Assembly (NCBI RefSeq): GCF_001968835.1
Contig: NZ_MRDE01000038.1
Location: 1 to 35,721 of the forward strand
Length of the DNA stretch: 35,721 nt
Reading direction: 5' to 3'
From: Tersicoccus phoenicis
Lineage (GTDB): Bacteria > Actinomycetota > Actinomycetes > Actinomycetales > Micrococcaceae
Shown: positions 14,973-25,739 of the stretch, one piece after another
Numbering within the stretch: the stretch's first letter is position 1
Layout: every line of letters begins with the position of its first letter
Notes under the pieces: generated by a model
Seen by the model: only the letters and a program-made list of their open reading frames with translations
What the model was told of the DNA's origin: nothing
Database searches by the model: none
Translations under genes and position numbers: made by a program

Positions 14973-15875
14973 TCACAAGTCCGGCAGTTCCTCGGCCAGG
15001 TGAGTCAGCGTCTCACTCACCCCGGCCTGGATCAGCAGGTCCGCCCGGTCGTCGCCGCGGGTCTGGCCGCGGTTGACGATGACGACGGGGATGCCCCGCT
15101 GGTGGGCGCGGCGGACGAACCGCAGCCCGCTCATCACCGCCAGTGACGAGCCCGCCACCAGCAGCCCGCCGGCGCAGTCGACCATCCCGTAGCTGCGCGC
15201 CACCCGATCCCGCGGCACGTTCTCGCCGAAGAAGGTGACGTCCGGCTTGAGCACCCCGCCGCACACCGGGCAGGGGGCGACGACGAAGCCGGCGGTCGAT
15301 TCGATCACCGCGTCCGCGTCCGGCGCGACCTCGACGTCCTCGACCAGCACCCGCTCGGCGAAGCCCGGGTTCAGCTCGGTCAGCATCCGGTCCAGCTGCG
15401 CCCGCTGGACCATGCTGGCGCAGTCCAGGCAGATCACGTGATCGAACCGGCCGTGCAGGTCCACGATGTTCAGGGCACCGGCGGTCTCGTGCAGCCGGTC
15501 GATGTTCTGGGTGATGATCCCGCTGGTCAGCCCGCGGGCCTCGAGGCGGGCGACGGCGCGGTGCCCGTCGTTGGGCACGGTCGCGGACATGAACCGGTAG
15601 CCGACGTGGTTGCGCGCCCAGTAGTGCCGGCGCCGGCGGGGGTCGCCGATGAACTCCTGATAGGTCATCGGGGTGCGCGGTTTCGCGTCCGGTCCGCGAT
15701 AGTCGGGGATGCCCGAGTCGGTGCTCAGACCGGCACCGGTCAGCACCGCCAGCCGGCGTCCGGAGAGCAGGTCGAGCGCTCGCCTGCGTTGATCCTGCAG
15801 TGTCGCCGCCGGGTCCGTGACGCCGTTGCGGGCCGGCTCAGGCGTCCAGCGATGCCAGCGCGCGGCGGTACTCAT
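14973..15875 (-). CDS. NAD-dependent protein deacylase of the Sir2 family
   Basis: Sirtuins remove acyl groups from lysines using NAD+. The 300-residue protein shows the Rossmann motif GAGLSTDSGIPDYRG (47-61), the catalytic-core motifs TQNIDRLHETAG and LHGRFDHV (with the catalytic histidine), and two zinc CxxC pairs (CLDC and CPVC). LKPDVTFFGENVP and GSSLAV complete the set. The ATG at 15875 is preferred because GGAG lies five bases upstream and the start overlaps the peroxiredoxin 3' end by 38 bp; an even longer frame upstream is a shadow. It is probably translated from the same message as the peroxiredoxin and DUF3052 genes. A role in deacetylating metabolic enzymes such as those of acetyl-CoA metabolism is plausible next to aceE, but that is inference. 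Confidence 0.88.
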   Translation of the reverse strand: MSTAARWHRWTPEPARNGVTDPAATLQDQRRRALDLLSGRRLAVLTGAGLSTDSGIPDYRGPDAKPRTPMTYQEFIGDPRRRRHYWARNHVGYRFMSATVPNDGHRAVARLEARGLTSGIITQNIDRLHETAGALNIVDLHGRFDHVICLDCASMVQRAQLDRMLTELNPGFAERVLVEDVEVAPDADAVIESTAGFVVAPCPVCGGVLKPDVTFFGENVPRDRVARSYGMVDCAGGLLVAGSSLAVMSGLRFVRRAHQRGIPVVIVNRGQTRGDDRADLLIQAGVSETLTHLAEELPDL

Positions 15876-16362
15876 CGAGGCTCCGGGGGTCGTTGACGGC
15901 GGACAGGATCCGGGCGCGCAGCACGCCGTCGGGGTCGATGACGAAGCTGCCACGACGAGCCGCGCCGCGTTCCTCGTCGAACACGCCGTAGCGGCGGGCG
16001 GTCTCGCCGTGGGGCCAGGCGTCGCTGAGCAGGTCGAACGTCAGTGCCTCGGCCTCGGCGAACGCCCGCAGGCTGAACTTCGAGTCGATCGAGATCCCCA
16101 GCAGCCGCACGTCCGGTCCGGCGATGGTGGCGAATCCGTCGCGCAGGTCGCGCAACTCGCCGTCGCAGACGCGTGAGAACGCCCACGGGAAGAAGACCAG
16201 GACCACGGGACCGCCCCGCAGGTCCGTCAGGGCGACGGGCTCACCGTGCTGGTTGACCAGCGCGAACTCCGGTGCCGGCGCCCCGACCGTCGGCAGGGCG
16301 AGGCGGCCGCTGTCGAGGCCGCGCACGTCCTCCTTGGCGCCCGGGCCGGCCGACCGCGTCAC
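15838..16362 (-). CDS. AhpE-like 1-Cys peroxiredoxin
   Basis: This enzyme reduces hydroperoxides and peroxynitrite through a single peroxidatic cysteine. The 174-residue protein has the thioredoxin-like fold pattern (APAPEFALVNQHGEPVALTD) and the active-site block VFFPWAFSRVCDGEL, with Cys66 as the peroxidatic residue. No other cysteine is present, so this is a 1-Cys enzyme needing an external thiol partner. The GTG start at 16362 overlaps the DUF3052 stop as GTGA, indicating coupling; a later in-frame GTG at residue 13 is possible. The order DUF3052-peroxiredoxin divergent from aceE is familiar in actinobacteria. It may protect pyruvate dehydrogenase-linked metabolism from peroxides, which is inference. 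Confidence 0.88.
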   Translation of the reverse strand: MTRSAGPGAKEDVRGLDSGRLALPTVGAPAPEFALVNQHGEPVALTDLRGGPVVLVFFPWAFSRVCDGELRDLRDGFATIAGPDVRLLGISIDSKFSLRAFAEAEALTFDLLSDAWPHGETARRYGVFDEERGAARRGSFVIDPDGVLRARILSAVNDPRSLDEYRRALASLDA

Positions 16363-16775
16363 TGCCGGCGTGCGGTCACCAGGCGAGTGGCCGCCCAGTC
16401 CTTGGACACCCCCGCCGAGGAGGTGACGTGCAGACCTGCGGTGGGGGCCGCTTCCTGGATGTCGGTGGGCGGGACGTAACCGTCGCGCCCGGCCTTCGGG
16501 GTGAGGACCCACACGACGGCGTTCTCCTCCAGGGTGGTCAGCGAGTCGACGAGAGCGTCGACCAGATCCCCGTCGCCCTCGCGCCACCACAGCAGGGCGG
16601 CATCCGCGACCTCGTGGTCATCCTCGTCGAGCAGTTCGGAGCCCACCGCCTCCTCGATGTCGTCCCGGAGGTCGAAGTCGACGTCGTCGTCGTACCCGAA
16701 CTCCTGGACGAGGTCGTCCTGCTTGAACCCCAGCTTGGCGGCGGCGCTGGTCGCGACGTCGTCTGCCTCGCTCAC
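16359..16775 (-). CDS. DUF3052-family protein
   Basis: The 138-residue protein is strongly acidic in its first half (DDDVDFDLRDDIEEAVGSEL) and contains the family blocks KLGFKQDDLVQEFGYDDDVD, ALLWWREGDGDLVD and VVWVLTPKAGRDGYV, then SAGVSKDWAATRL near the end. This matches the actinobacterial DUF3052 family, whose function is unknown and which is commonly encoded divergently from aceE, as here. The GTG at 16775 follows GGGAGGAC at good spacing; a longer version from 16817 adds 14 residues without support. It is the first gene of the minus-strand group with the peroxiredoxin and sirtuin. Its promoter must lie in the 378-bp region shared with aceE. Confidence 0.85.
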   Translation of the reverse strand: MSEADDVATSAAAKLGFKQDDLVQEFGYDDDVDFDLRDDIEEAVGSELLDEDDHEVADAALLWWREGDGDLVDALVDSLTTLEENAVVWVLTPKAGRDGYVPPTDIQEAAPTAGLHVTSSAGVSKDWAATRLVTARRQ

Positions 16776-16929
16776 GTATGTCCTCCCGATAGCGTCGTCA
16801 GTGCGTGTTCTGCTCACCTCGAGCCGGTGTCGGCCGCCCGCGGCGAAGTGCTACCAGACAACACCCTTTCGGCCCCCTCATCAAGCAGCACGCCACCGCC
16901 GCGCGCGAGCGACGCGTGCGTCACCGCCA

Positions 16930-16945
16930 CGTGAGACGTCTCACG
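16930..16945. promoter_or_regulatory. Perfect 16-bp palindrome, candidate CRP-family operator
   Basis: CGTGAGACGTCTCACG is identical to its reverse complement and fits the GTGA-N6-TCAC core recognised by CRP/FNR-type regulators such as mycobacterial CRP and corynebacterial GlxR. It lies between DUF3052 and aceE, about 46 bp upstream of a possible aceE -10 box. Its position would suit activation of aceE or control of both directions. Confidence 0.55.
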
Positions 16946-16962
16946 AAACCCGCATCGTGGAA

Positions 16963-16997
16963 TTCGCTATCCGCTAAGCGAAACTGCTGCGTACACT
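16963..16997 (+). promoter_or_regulatory. Candidate aceE promoter with overlapping inverted repeat
   Basis: TTCGCT and AGCGAA (16963-16982) form an inverted repeat around an 8-nt spacer. It is followed by TACACT (16992-16997), a reasonable -10 box. The -35 position would fall inside the inverted repeat, which would suit a repressor site. No strong -35 match is seen. Confidence 0.35.
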
Positions 16998-17088
16998 GAT
17001 GCTCCCGTACGGGGCTAGAGTGGCACCCAGACGCCGCGTCCCGTTCGGGCTGCCCACATCGCAAGGCGGCCCCGGAGCGGACAGCGGT

Positions 17089-17117
17089 CTGCGGTCATCC
17101 ATCATCAGTGACCGCAG
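17089..17117 (+). promoter_or_regulatory. Leader hairpin before aceE
   Basis: CTGCGGTCA and TGACCGCAG are exact complements separated by 11 nt. The hairpin ends 36 nt before the aceE GTG, so it would form in the 5' untranslated region. It lacks a T-run and could stabilise the message or bind a regulator. Confidence 0.45.
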
Positions 17118-17153
17118 CCCGGGTGCTTCACCGCACAGACAGAGAGGTTGAAT

Positions 17154-19892
<2,739 letters not shown>

Positions 19893-19904
19893 CCCTCCAC
19901 CACA

Positions 19905-19942
19905 GCCGGCCGGAGCCGCCTGCGGTCCGGGCGGTGGCCGGC
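19905..19942 (+). terminator. Hairpin between aceE and fasR
   Basis: GCCGGCC pairs with GGCCGGC, and inside it GCCGCC pairs with GGCGGT (one G-U), leaving a loop of about nine bases. The structure begins 12 nt after the aceE stop. No T-run follows, so it may act as a weak terminator or attenuator that lowers read-through into fasR. Confidence 0.4.
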
Positions 19943-19956
19943 CGTATGCTCGGGGC

Positions 19957-21252
19957 ATGATCGTTCAGCCGGACCGGGCCGCGCCGCGCGCCCACGCAGG
20001 CGGCGCTGCGGCAACGTCCTCGCCGGCACCAGCCGTCGACGAGCGGGGCCGGGCCCGGACGCTGGAGACCCTGCGCTCGAACATCGGGACGCTGTCCACC
20101 GTCACGCTCCGTCGGCTGGACTCGGCACTGCCCTGGTACCGGCACCTGCGCCCCGACGAGCGCTCCGCCCTCGGCCTGGTCGCCCAGAAGGGCATCGCCT
20201 CCTTCGTCAGCTGGTACGAGAAGCCGGGCAACCCGGCCTGGGTGATGTCCGACGTGTTCGGCACCGCCCCCACCGAACTCACCCGGTCGATCAGCCTGCA
20301 GAAGGCGCTGCAGCTGATCCGCATCGTCGTCGACACGGTCGAGCAGCAGGTCCCGGACCTGGCCTCCGAGCCCGAGCAGCCGGCCCTGCGGGAGGCGGTG
20401 CTGCGGTACTCGCGGGAGGTCGCCTTCGCCGCCGCCGACGTGTACGCCCGTGCCGCGGAGTCCCGCGGGTCCTGGGATTCCCGGCTGGAAGCCCTGGTCG
20501 TGGACGGGATTCTGCGCGGGGAGAGTTCCGACTCGCTGCGTTCCCGGATCGCCGCGCTGGGCTGGAGCAGCAAGGCCGAGGTGATCATCGTCGTCGGCGG
20601 CGCCCCGCCGGACCCGCATCCCGCGTTCCTGTCCACCCTGCGCCGGACCACCACCCGCCTGGCCGAGGACACCCTGGTGGGCATCCAGAGCGACCGGCTG
20701 GTGCTGTTGCTCGGCGGGCTGCGGGACCGGGAGAGCGCGTTGACCAAGCTCGCCCCGCTCTTCGGGGACGGCCCGATCGTGCACGCAGGCCCGGCGGCGT
20801 CGCTGGTGGAGGCCGGCCCGGCCGCGCAGGCGGCGTTCTCGGCGCTGACCGCGGCACGCGCCTGGCCGGACGCGCCCCGGCCCGTGGCCGCCGACGACCT
20901 GTGGCCCGAGCGGCTGATGGCCGGTGACGACGACGCCGGCCGCGCCCTGGTCCGCGCCATCTACCGGCCCCTGACGTCGGCCTCGAACGGTTTGCTGGAG
21001 ACCCTGTCGGCCTATCTCAGCCTCGGTCACTCCCTGGAGGCCACCGCCCGCAACTTGTTCGTTCACACCAACACCGTGCGTTACCGGTTGCGCAAGGTGA
21101 CCGACGTGACCGGCTGGGATCCGCTGGTGCCGCGGGAGGCGTTCGTGCTGCAGACCGCGCTCGTGGCGGGGCGGTTGAGCGCCGGAGATGCCGCTCCCGG
21201 GCCGCCGGCGGCGACTCCGGGAGCCCGGCCCGGGCGGCGCGCAGCGTTGTAG
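19957..21252 (+). CDS. fasR: PucR/CdaR-type regulator of fatty-acid synthesis
   Basis: The 431-residue protein has a long N-terminal helical domain (ALPWYRHLRPDERSALGLVA, then FVSWYEKPG), a middle GGDEF-like CdaR segment (about 180-300) and a C-terminal PucR-type HTH_30 (ETLSAYLSLGHSLEATARNL, then FVHTNTVRYRLRKV, about 347-385). In Streptomyces the same gene type directly before fabD is FasR, which controls the fabD-fabH-acpP-fabF operon and therefore membrane lipid supply. The identical position here supports the name. The ATG at 19957 begins after the aceE-fasR hairpin; a longer frame upstream overlaps aceE and is rejected. An inverted repeat TTGTAG-N5-CTACAA covers its stop codon and may be part of the fabD promoter. 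Confidence 0.85.
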   Translation: MIVQPDRAAPRAHAGGAAATSSPAPAVDERGRARTLETLRSNIGTLSTVTLRRLDSALPWYRHLRPDERSALGLVAQKGIASFVSWYEKPGNPAWVMSDVFGTAPTELTRSISLQKALQLIRIVVDTVEQQVPDLASEPEQPALREAVLRYSREVAFAAADVYARAAESRGSWDSRLEALVVDGILRGESSDSLRSRIAALGWSSKAEVIIVVGGAPPDPHPAFLSTLRRTTTRLAEDTLVGIQSDRLVLLLGGLRDRESALTKLAPLFGDGPIVHAGPAASLVEAGPAAQAAFSALTAARAWPDAPRPVAADDLWPERLMAGDDDAGRALVRAIYRPLTSASNGLLETLSAYLSLGHSLEATARNLFVHTNTVRYRLRKVTDVTGWDPLVPREAFVLQTALVAGRLSAGDAAPGPPAATPGARPGRRAAL

Positions 21253-21263
21253 CTTCTCTACAA
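21247..21263. promoter_or_regulatory. Inverted repeat between fasR and fabD, candidate operator
   Basis: TTGTAG and CTACAA are exact complements separated by five bases. The repeat covers the fasR stop codon and lies 63 bp before the fabD ATG, where a regulator of the fab genes would be expected to bind. It also stands out as AT-rich in very GC-rich DNA. Confidence 0.45.
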
Positions 21264-21326
21264 ACGGCAGGCGCGACCTTGGTGGCTCGGATCCGGCGGG
21301 AAGCCTGGGCCTGGTGACAGGCTGGG

Positions 21327-22283
21327 ATGGTGCTTGCGATCGTCTGCCCTGGACAGGGCTCCCAGACCCCGGGCTTCCTCGCGCCGTGGCTCGAACTCGA
21401 CGGCGCGGAGCCGTTGCTGCGGGCCCTCAGTGACGCCACCGGCATCGACCTGGTGGCTCACGGCACCGTCTCCGACGCCGAGACGATCAAGGACACCGCC
21501 GTCGCGCAGCCGCTGATCGTGGCCGCCGGCCTGGTGGGCGCGCGTGCCCTGTTCGGCGAAAGCGGCGTGCCCGACGGCACCGTCCTGGCCGGGCACTCGG
21601 TCGGGGAGATCACGGCGGCGGTGCTGGCCGGCGCGCTGACCGAGGCCGACGGCATGGCGTTCGTGAAGGAGCGCTCCACCGCGATGGCGCGGGCGGCCGC
21701 TGCCGAACCGACCGGGATGGCCGCCGTCGTCGGCGGCGTCGAGGACGAGGTGCTGGCGGCGATCGACGGGGCCGGGCTGACGGCGGCGAACCTCAACGGC
21801 GGCGGGCAGATCGTGGCCGCCGGGACGCAGAGACAGCTGGAGGCCCTCGTCGGTGCGCCACCGGCGCGGGCCCGGGTGATCCCGCTGAAGGTCGCCGGCG
21901 CGTTCCACACCGCGCACATGCAACCGGCGGTCGCGGCGCTGGAAGGACTGGCTCCGGCCCTGCATCCGACCACCCCCACGCGTACCCTGCTGTCCAACCG
22001 CGACGGCGCGCCGGTGAGCAGCGGGGACGAGACCCTCGCCGCGCTGATCGGGCAGGTCTCGCGACCGGTTCGCTGGGACGCGTGCATGCGCGCGCTCGCC
22101 GAGGCGGGGGTCACCGGTCTGCTCGAGCTGCCGCCGGCCGGTACCCTGACCGGACTGGCCAAACGCGGTCTACGCGGAGTCGCCGGCTTCGCCCTGTCGA
22201 CGCCCGACGACCTGCCGGCCGCCCGTGAGTTCGTGGCCGCCCACGCGGCGACCGCCACCCCGACGAATGAAGGACAGGCGTGA
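21327..22283 (+). CDS. fabD: Malonyl-CoA:ACP S-malonyltransferase
   Basis: FabD moves the malonyl group from CoA to the phosphopantetheine of acyl carrier protein, supplying the extender unit for type II fatty-acid synthesis. The 318-residue protein shows the N-terminal CPGQGSQTPGFL, the nucleophile elbow GHSVGE with the catalytic serine near residue 91, KERSTAMARA with the substrate-binding arginine, and GAFHTAHM with the catalytic histidine. It ends 4 bp inside fabH. Length and motif order are normal for actinobacterial FabD. It is the first gene of fabD-fabH-acpP-fabF and probably a target of FasR. Confidence 0.95.
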   Translation: MVLAIVCPGQGSQTPGFLAPWLELDGAEPLLRALSDATGIDLVAHGTVSDAETIKDTAVAQPLIVAAGLVGARALFGESGVPDGTVLAGHSVGEITAAVLAGALTEADGMAFVKERSTAMARAAAAEPTGMAAVVGGVEDEVLAAIDGAGLTAANLNGGGQIVAAGTQRQLEALVGAPPARARVIPLKVAGAFHTAHMQPAVAALEGLAPALHPTTPTRTLLSNRDGAPVSSGDETLAALIGQVSRPVRWDACMRALAEAGVTGLLELPPAGTLTGLAKRGLRGVAGFALSTPDDLPAAREFVAAHAATATPTNEGQA

Positions 22284-23338
22284 GCACCCCGACCCTGCAG
22301 CAGTCCCCCACCCGCGCGCACTCCCGGATCCTCGGACTGGGCGCCTACCGGCCGGACCAGATCGTCACCAACGACGACGTGTGCCAGTGGATCGACTCCT
22401 CCGACGAGTGGATCCGCAAGCGCACCGGCATCATCACCCGGCACCGCGCCGACGAGCACACCTCCATCCTGGACATGACGCTGGGGGCCGCTGAGGAGGC
22501 GCTGCGCTCTGCCGGCGTCGCGGGCTCGGACATCGACGCCGTCATCGTCGCGACCGTGACCCACCCCTACGCGACGCCGTCACTGGCCGCACAGCTGACC
22601 GACCGGATCGGCGCCACCCCCGCCCCGGCGTACGACGTCTCCGCCGCGTGCGCCGGTTACTGCTACGGCATCGCCCAGGCCGACGCGCTGGTGCGCTCCG
22701 GTGCGGCCGAGCACGTCCTCGTCGTCGGCGTCGAGAAACTCTCCGACGTGATCGACAACCACGAGCGGACGATCTCGTTTCTGCTCGGCGACGGCGCCGG
22801 CGCGGCCGTGGTGGGCCCGTCGGACACCCCCGGCATCGGCCCGTCGATCTGGGGGTCGGACGGCTCCCACTGGGACACCATCGGCATGACGCACTCGCTG
22901 CTGGAGGTCCGCGATCTGTCGGCCACTGCTCAGTCCGACACGGAGAGCGCGGTGACCGCCCTGGAGACGGAGGCGCAGTTGTGGCCCACCCTCCGCCAGG
23001 ACGGGCAGACCGTCTACCGCTGGGCGGTGTGGGAGATGGCCAAGGTGGCCCGGCGGGCGCTCGACGCCGCCGGCATCACCGCCGACGACCTGGCCGCCTT
23101 CGTCCCGCACCAGGCGAACATGCGCATCATCGACGAGTTGGCCAAGCAGCTGAAACTGCCCGACACCGTCGCCATCGCCCGCGACATCGCCGACGCCGGC
23201 AACACCTCCGCCGCCTCCATCCCGCTGGCCACGCACCGGCTGCTGGCGGAGAACCCCGACCTGCACGGCGGGCTCGCGCTGCAGATCGGCTTCGGCGCCG
23301 GCCTGGTGTTCGGGGCGCAGGTCGTGGTCCTGCCCTGA
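22280..23338 (+). CDS. fabH: Beta-ketoacyl-ACP synthase III
   Basis: FabH starts fatty-acid chains by condensing an acyl-CoA primer with malonyl-ACP; in actinobacteria the primer is often branched. The 352-residue protein carries the Cys-His-Asn triad: Cys124 in DVSAACAGYCYG, His in PHQANMRI (about 277) and Asn in ADAGNTSAASIP (about 307). SSDEWIRKRTGI near the N terminus and GFGAGLVFGAQVV at the end are family landmarks. The GTG start overlaps the fabD stop as GTGA, so translation is probably coupled. Primer preference cannot be read from the sequence. Confidence 0.95.
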   Translation: MSTPTLQQSPTRAHSRILGLGAYRPDQIVTNDDVCQWIDSSDEWIRKRTGIITRHRADEHTSILDMTLGAAEEALRSAGVAGSDIDAVIVATVTHPYATPSLAAQLTDRIGATPAPAYDVSAACAGYCYGIAQADALVRSGAAEHVLVVGVEKLSDVIDNHERTISFLLGDGAGAAVVGPSDTPGIGPSIWGSDGSHWDTIGMTHSLLEVRDLSATAQSDTESAVTALETEAQLWPTLRQDGQTVYRWAVWEMAKVARRALDAAGITADDLAAFVPHQANMRIIDELAKQLKLPDTVAIARDIADAGNTSAASIPLATHRLLAENPDLHGGLALQIGFGAGLVFGAQVVVLP

Positions 23339-23486
23339 GGGGTGGGACCTTCCCCGAGGTGAACGGGCCGTCGTAGGTTGGGGCAGTCCGCGCCGACCGA
23401 GGACGACCCCCGCAGATCACGGAGTGCTACCGGGTGCTCCGGACACGGAACCGCCGCCCGGCGGTGACACGAGAGAAGGAGCCGTC

Positions 23487-23735
23487 ATGGCGAACAAAGA
23501 AGAGATCCTGTCCGGCCTGGCCGAGATCGTCAACGAGGAGACCGGCCTCGCTCCCGACGCCGTGCAGCCGGACAAGTCCTTCACGGAGGACCTGGACATC
23601 GACTCGATCTCGATGATGACCATCGTGGTCAACGCCGAGGAGAAGTTCGGGGTGCGCATCCCCGACGAGGAGGTCAAGAACCTCAAGACCGTCGGCGACG
23701 CCGTCGATTACATCGACAACGCGCAGGGGTCCTGA
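23487..23735 (+). CDS. acpP: Acyl carrier protein
   Basis: The 82-residue acidic protein carries growing acyl chains on a phosphopantetheine attached to Ser40. The attachment motif reads DLDIDSISMM, with isoleucine where DSL is usual, a change common in actinobacterial ACPs. Helix II (SISMMTIVVNAEEKFGVRI) and the acidic helix III region follow. The ATG at 23487 is fixed by AAGGAG seven bases upstream. The 148-bp gap after fabH leaves room for an extra promoter, which would suit the high ACP demand, although none is obvious. Confidence 0.95.
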   Translation: MANKEEILSGLAEIVNEETGLAPDAVQPDKSFTEDLDIDSISMMTIVVNAEEKFGVRIPDEEVKNLKTVGDAVDYIDNAQGS

Positions 23736-23817
23736 CCGTACCGTCTCCGGTGGGCCGCGCTGACGCCGACCGGTGCCCGTCTCGACCGCCGCTTGAGCGG
23801 CGCGGAAAGTGTGGAAC

Positions 23818-25053
23818 ATGACACGGAAAGTGGTCATCACCGGCCTCGGCGCGACGACGCCGATCGGCGGTGACGTGCCGACGTTCTGGCGGAACGCCCT
23901 CGCGGGCACGTCCGGGGCGGCGACCCTGGAGGACGACTGGGTCGAGCAGTACCAGCTGCCCACCACGTTCGCGTGCCGGGTGTCGAACCCCGCGGCCGAG
24001 GTGCTGTCCCGCGTCGAGATGAAGCGGATGGACCCGTCCACCCAGTTCGGCGTCGTCGCCGCCCGGGAGGCTTGGGCGGACGCCGGCATCGACGACATGG
24101 ACAAGGACCGCCTCGGTGTCGCGTTCGCCACCGGCATCGGCGGCGTCTGGACGCTGCTGGACGCATGGGACACGCTGCGTGAGCGCGGCCCCCGGCGGGT
24201 GCTGCCGATGACGGTGCCCATGCTCATGCCCAACGGCGTGGCCGCCGCGGTCAGCCTCGACCTGGAGGCCAGGGCCGCCGCCCACACCCCGGTCTCGGCG
24301 TGCGCGTCCGGGACCGAGGCGCTCGAGCTCGGGCTGGAGATGATCCGGTCCGGCCGGGCCGACGTCGTCGTCGCCGGCGGCGCCGAGGCAGCCATCCACC
24401 CGTTGCCGATCGCGGCGTTCTCCTCGATGCAGGCCCTGTCCCGGCGCAACGACGACCCGCAGGCAGCGTCCCGCCCCTACGACGTCGACCGGGACGGGTT
24501 CGTGATGGGTGAGGGCGCGGGCGCGCTCGTGCTCGAGGCGGAGGAGTTCGCCCGGGCGCGCGGCGCCCGGATCTACGCCGAGCTGGCGGGCGCCGCGGTG
24601 ACCGCCGACGCGCACCACATCACGGCGCCGGACCCGGTGGGGCAGGGCGCGATCCGGGCTCTCAAGGCCGCGATGTACGACGCGCGGGTCAATCCCGCCG
24701 ACGTCGTGCACGTGAACGCGCACGCGACGTCCACCCCCGTGGGGGACGCGCCGGAGTACACGGCACTGCTGGAGGCCTTGGGATCGAGACTGGACGACGT
24801 GGCCGTCTCGGCGACCAAGTCGCAGACCGGGCACCTGTTGGGCGCCTCCGGTGCGATCGAGGCGGTGCTGACGGTGCTGGCGGTGCACGAGCGCAAGGCC
24901 CCGGCGACGATCAACCTGGACCACCAGGACCCGCAGATCCCGCTGAACGTGGTCACGACCGCGCGGGACCTGCCCTCCGGTGACGTGGTGGCGATGAGCA
25001 ACTCGTTCGGTTTCGGCGGCCACAACGCGGTCGTGGTGTTCCGCAACGCCTGA
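23818..25053 (+). CDS. fabF: Beta-ketoacyl-ACP synthase II
   Basis: FabF condenses malonyl-ACP with a growing acyl-ACP, the elongation step of FAS II. The 411-residue thiolase-fold protein shows the Cys-His-His triad: Cys162 in SACASGTEAL, His in NAHATSTPVGD (about 302) and His in TGHLLGASGA (about 339). GFGGHNAVVVF closes the protein. The ATG at 23818 is preferred to a GTG three codons earlier. It is the last gene of the cluster and is followed by a strong hairpin terminator. The reductase and dehydratase genes of the cycle are not in the window. Confidence 0.95.
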   Translation: MTRKVVITGLGATTPIGGDVPTFWRNALAGTSGAATLEDDWVEQYQLPTTFACRVSNPAAEVLSRVEMKRMDPSTQFGVVAAREAWADAGIDDMDKDRLGVAFATGIGGVWTLLDAWDTLRERGPRRVLPMTVPMLMPNGVAAAVSLDLEARAAAHTPVSACASGTEALELGLEMIRSGRADVVVAGGAEAAIHPLPIAAFSSMQALSRRNDDPQAASRPYDVDRDGFVMGEGAGALVLEAEEFARARGARIYAELAGAAVTADAHHITAPDPVGQGAIRALKAAMYDARVNPADVVHVNAHATSTPVGDAPEYTALLEALGSRLDDVAVSATKSQTGHLLGASGAIEAVLTVLAVHERKAPATINLDHQDPQIPLNVVTTARDLPSGDVVAMSNSFGFGGHNAVVVFRNA

Positions 25054-25108
25054 CCACGCGGTCATCACACCGACGCGGTCGTGACACGGCACGGCCCGGA
25101 CAAACGAC

Positions 25109-25140
25109 AGGGTCCCCCTCCCGGACGGGAGGGGGACCCT
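25109..25140. terminator. Strong hairpin terminator after fabF
   Basis: A 15-bp perfect inverted repeat (AGGGTCCCCCTCCCG with its complement) around two bases lies 56 bp after fabF, followed by a moderately T-rich stretch. It separates the plus-strand fab cluster from convergent DUF3145 and could stop transcription from both sides. Confidence 0.85.
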
Positions 25141-25235
25141 TCGTCGTTCACTCAGGCGCCACCTCGTCAACAGCTGCTCGATCGGTTCGCAAGGGCCAGC
25201 CCGCTGGTGACGAGCCGGCAACGAAGGAACCAGAG

Positions 25236-25739
25236 TCAGCCGACGCGGTGCAGCCAGCGCACCGGAGCGCCCTCGGCGGCGTGCCGGAAGGGTTCGAGTT
25301 CTTCGTCCCAGGCCTCGCCGAGCGCGAGGGAGAGCTCCTGGTACACAGCGCTCGGGTCGCCGGCGCCGGTCTCGTACGCGTAACGGATCCGGTCCTCGGA
25401 GACCATGATGTTGCCGTGCACGTCGGTGGCGGCGTGGAAGATGCCGAGTTCGGGGGTGTGGGACCACCGGCCACCGTCGGCGCCAACACTGGGCTCCTCG
25501 GTGATCTCGTAACGCAGATGGGCCCAGCCCCGCAGGGCAGACGCCAAGACGGCGCCGGTGCCCTGTACTCCGGTCCACGCCAACTCCGCCCGGAACATTC
25601 CGGGTGCAGCAGGCTGAGCGGTCCAGTTCAGGTCCGTCCGCTGGTCGACGACGGAACCGATGGCCCACTCCACATGCGGACACAGCGCGGCGGGCGCCGA
25701 GTGCACGAACAGAACACCTCGGGTCAGCACTTCACTCAT
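25236..25739 (-). CDS. DUF3145-family protein
   Basis: The 167-residue protein matches the actinobacterial DUF3145 family: TRGVLFVHSAPAALCPHVEW near the start, then GTGAVLASALRGWAHLRYEI, GRWSHTPELGIFHAATDVHG and GEAWDEELEPFRHA towards the end. Its function is unknown. The family is often found beside the fab genes, as here, so a link to lipid metabolism is possible but unproven. The ATG at 25739 has GGAGG upstream at good spacing; a longer frame to 25787 lacks support. It is convergent with fabF and separated from it by the shared terminator. Confidence 0.85.
   Translation of the reverse strand: MSEVLTRGVLFVHSAPAALCPHVEWAIGSVVDQRTDLNWTAQPAAPGMFRAELAWTGVQGTGAVLASALRGWAHLRYEITEEPSVGADGGRWSHTPELGIFHAATDVHGNIMVSEDRIRYAYETGAGDPSAVYQELSLALGEAWDEELEPFRHAAEGAPVRWLHRVG

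Larger units (their letters stand above)
16776..17153. other. Shared divergent promoter region of DUF3052 and aceE
   Basis: No credible gene is present in these 378 bp. They hold a perfect 16-bp palindrome of CRP type, a second inverted repeat beside a TACACT hexamer, and a leader hairpin before aceE, each listed separately. The first 150 bp next to DUF3052 show nothing further that I can interpret. Confidence 0.7.
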
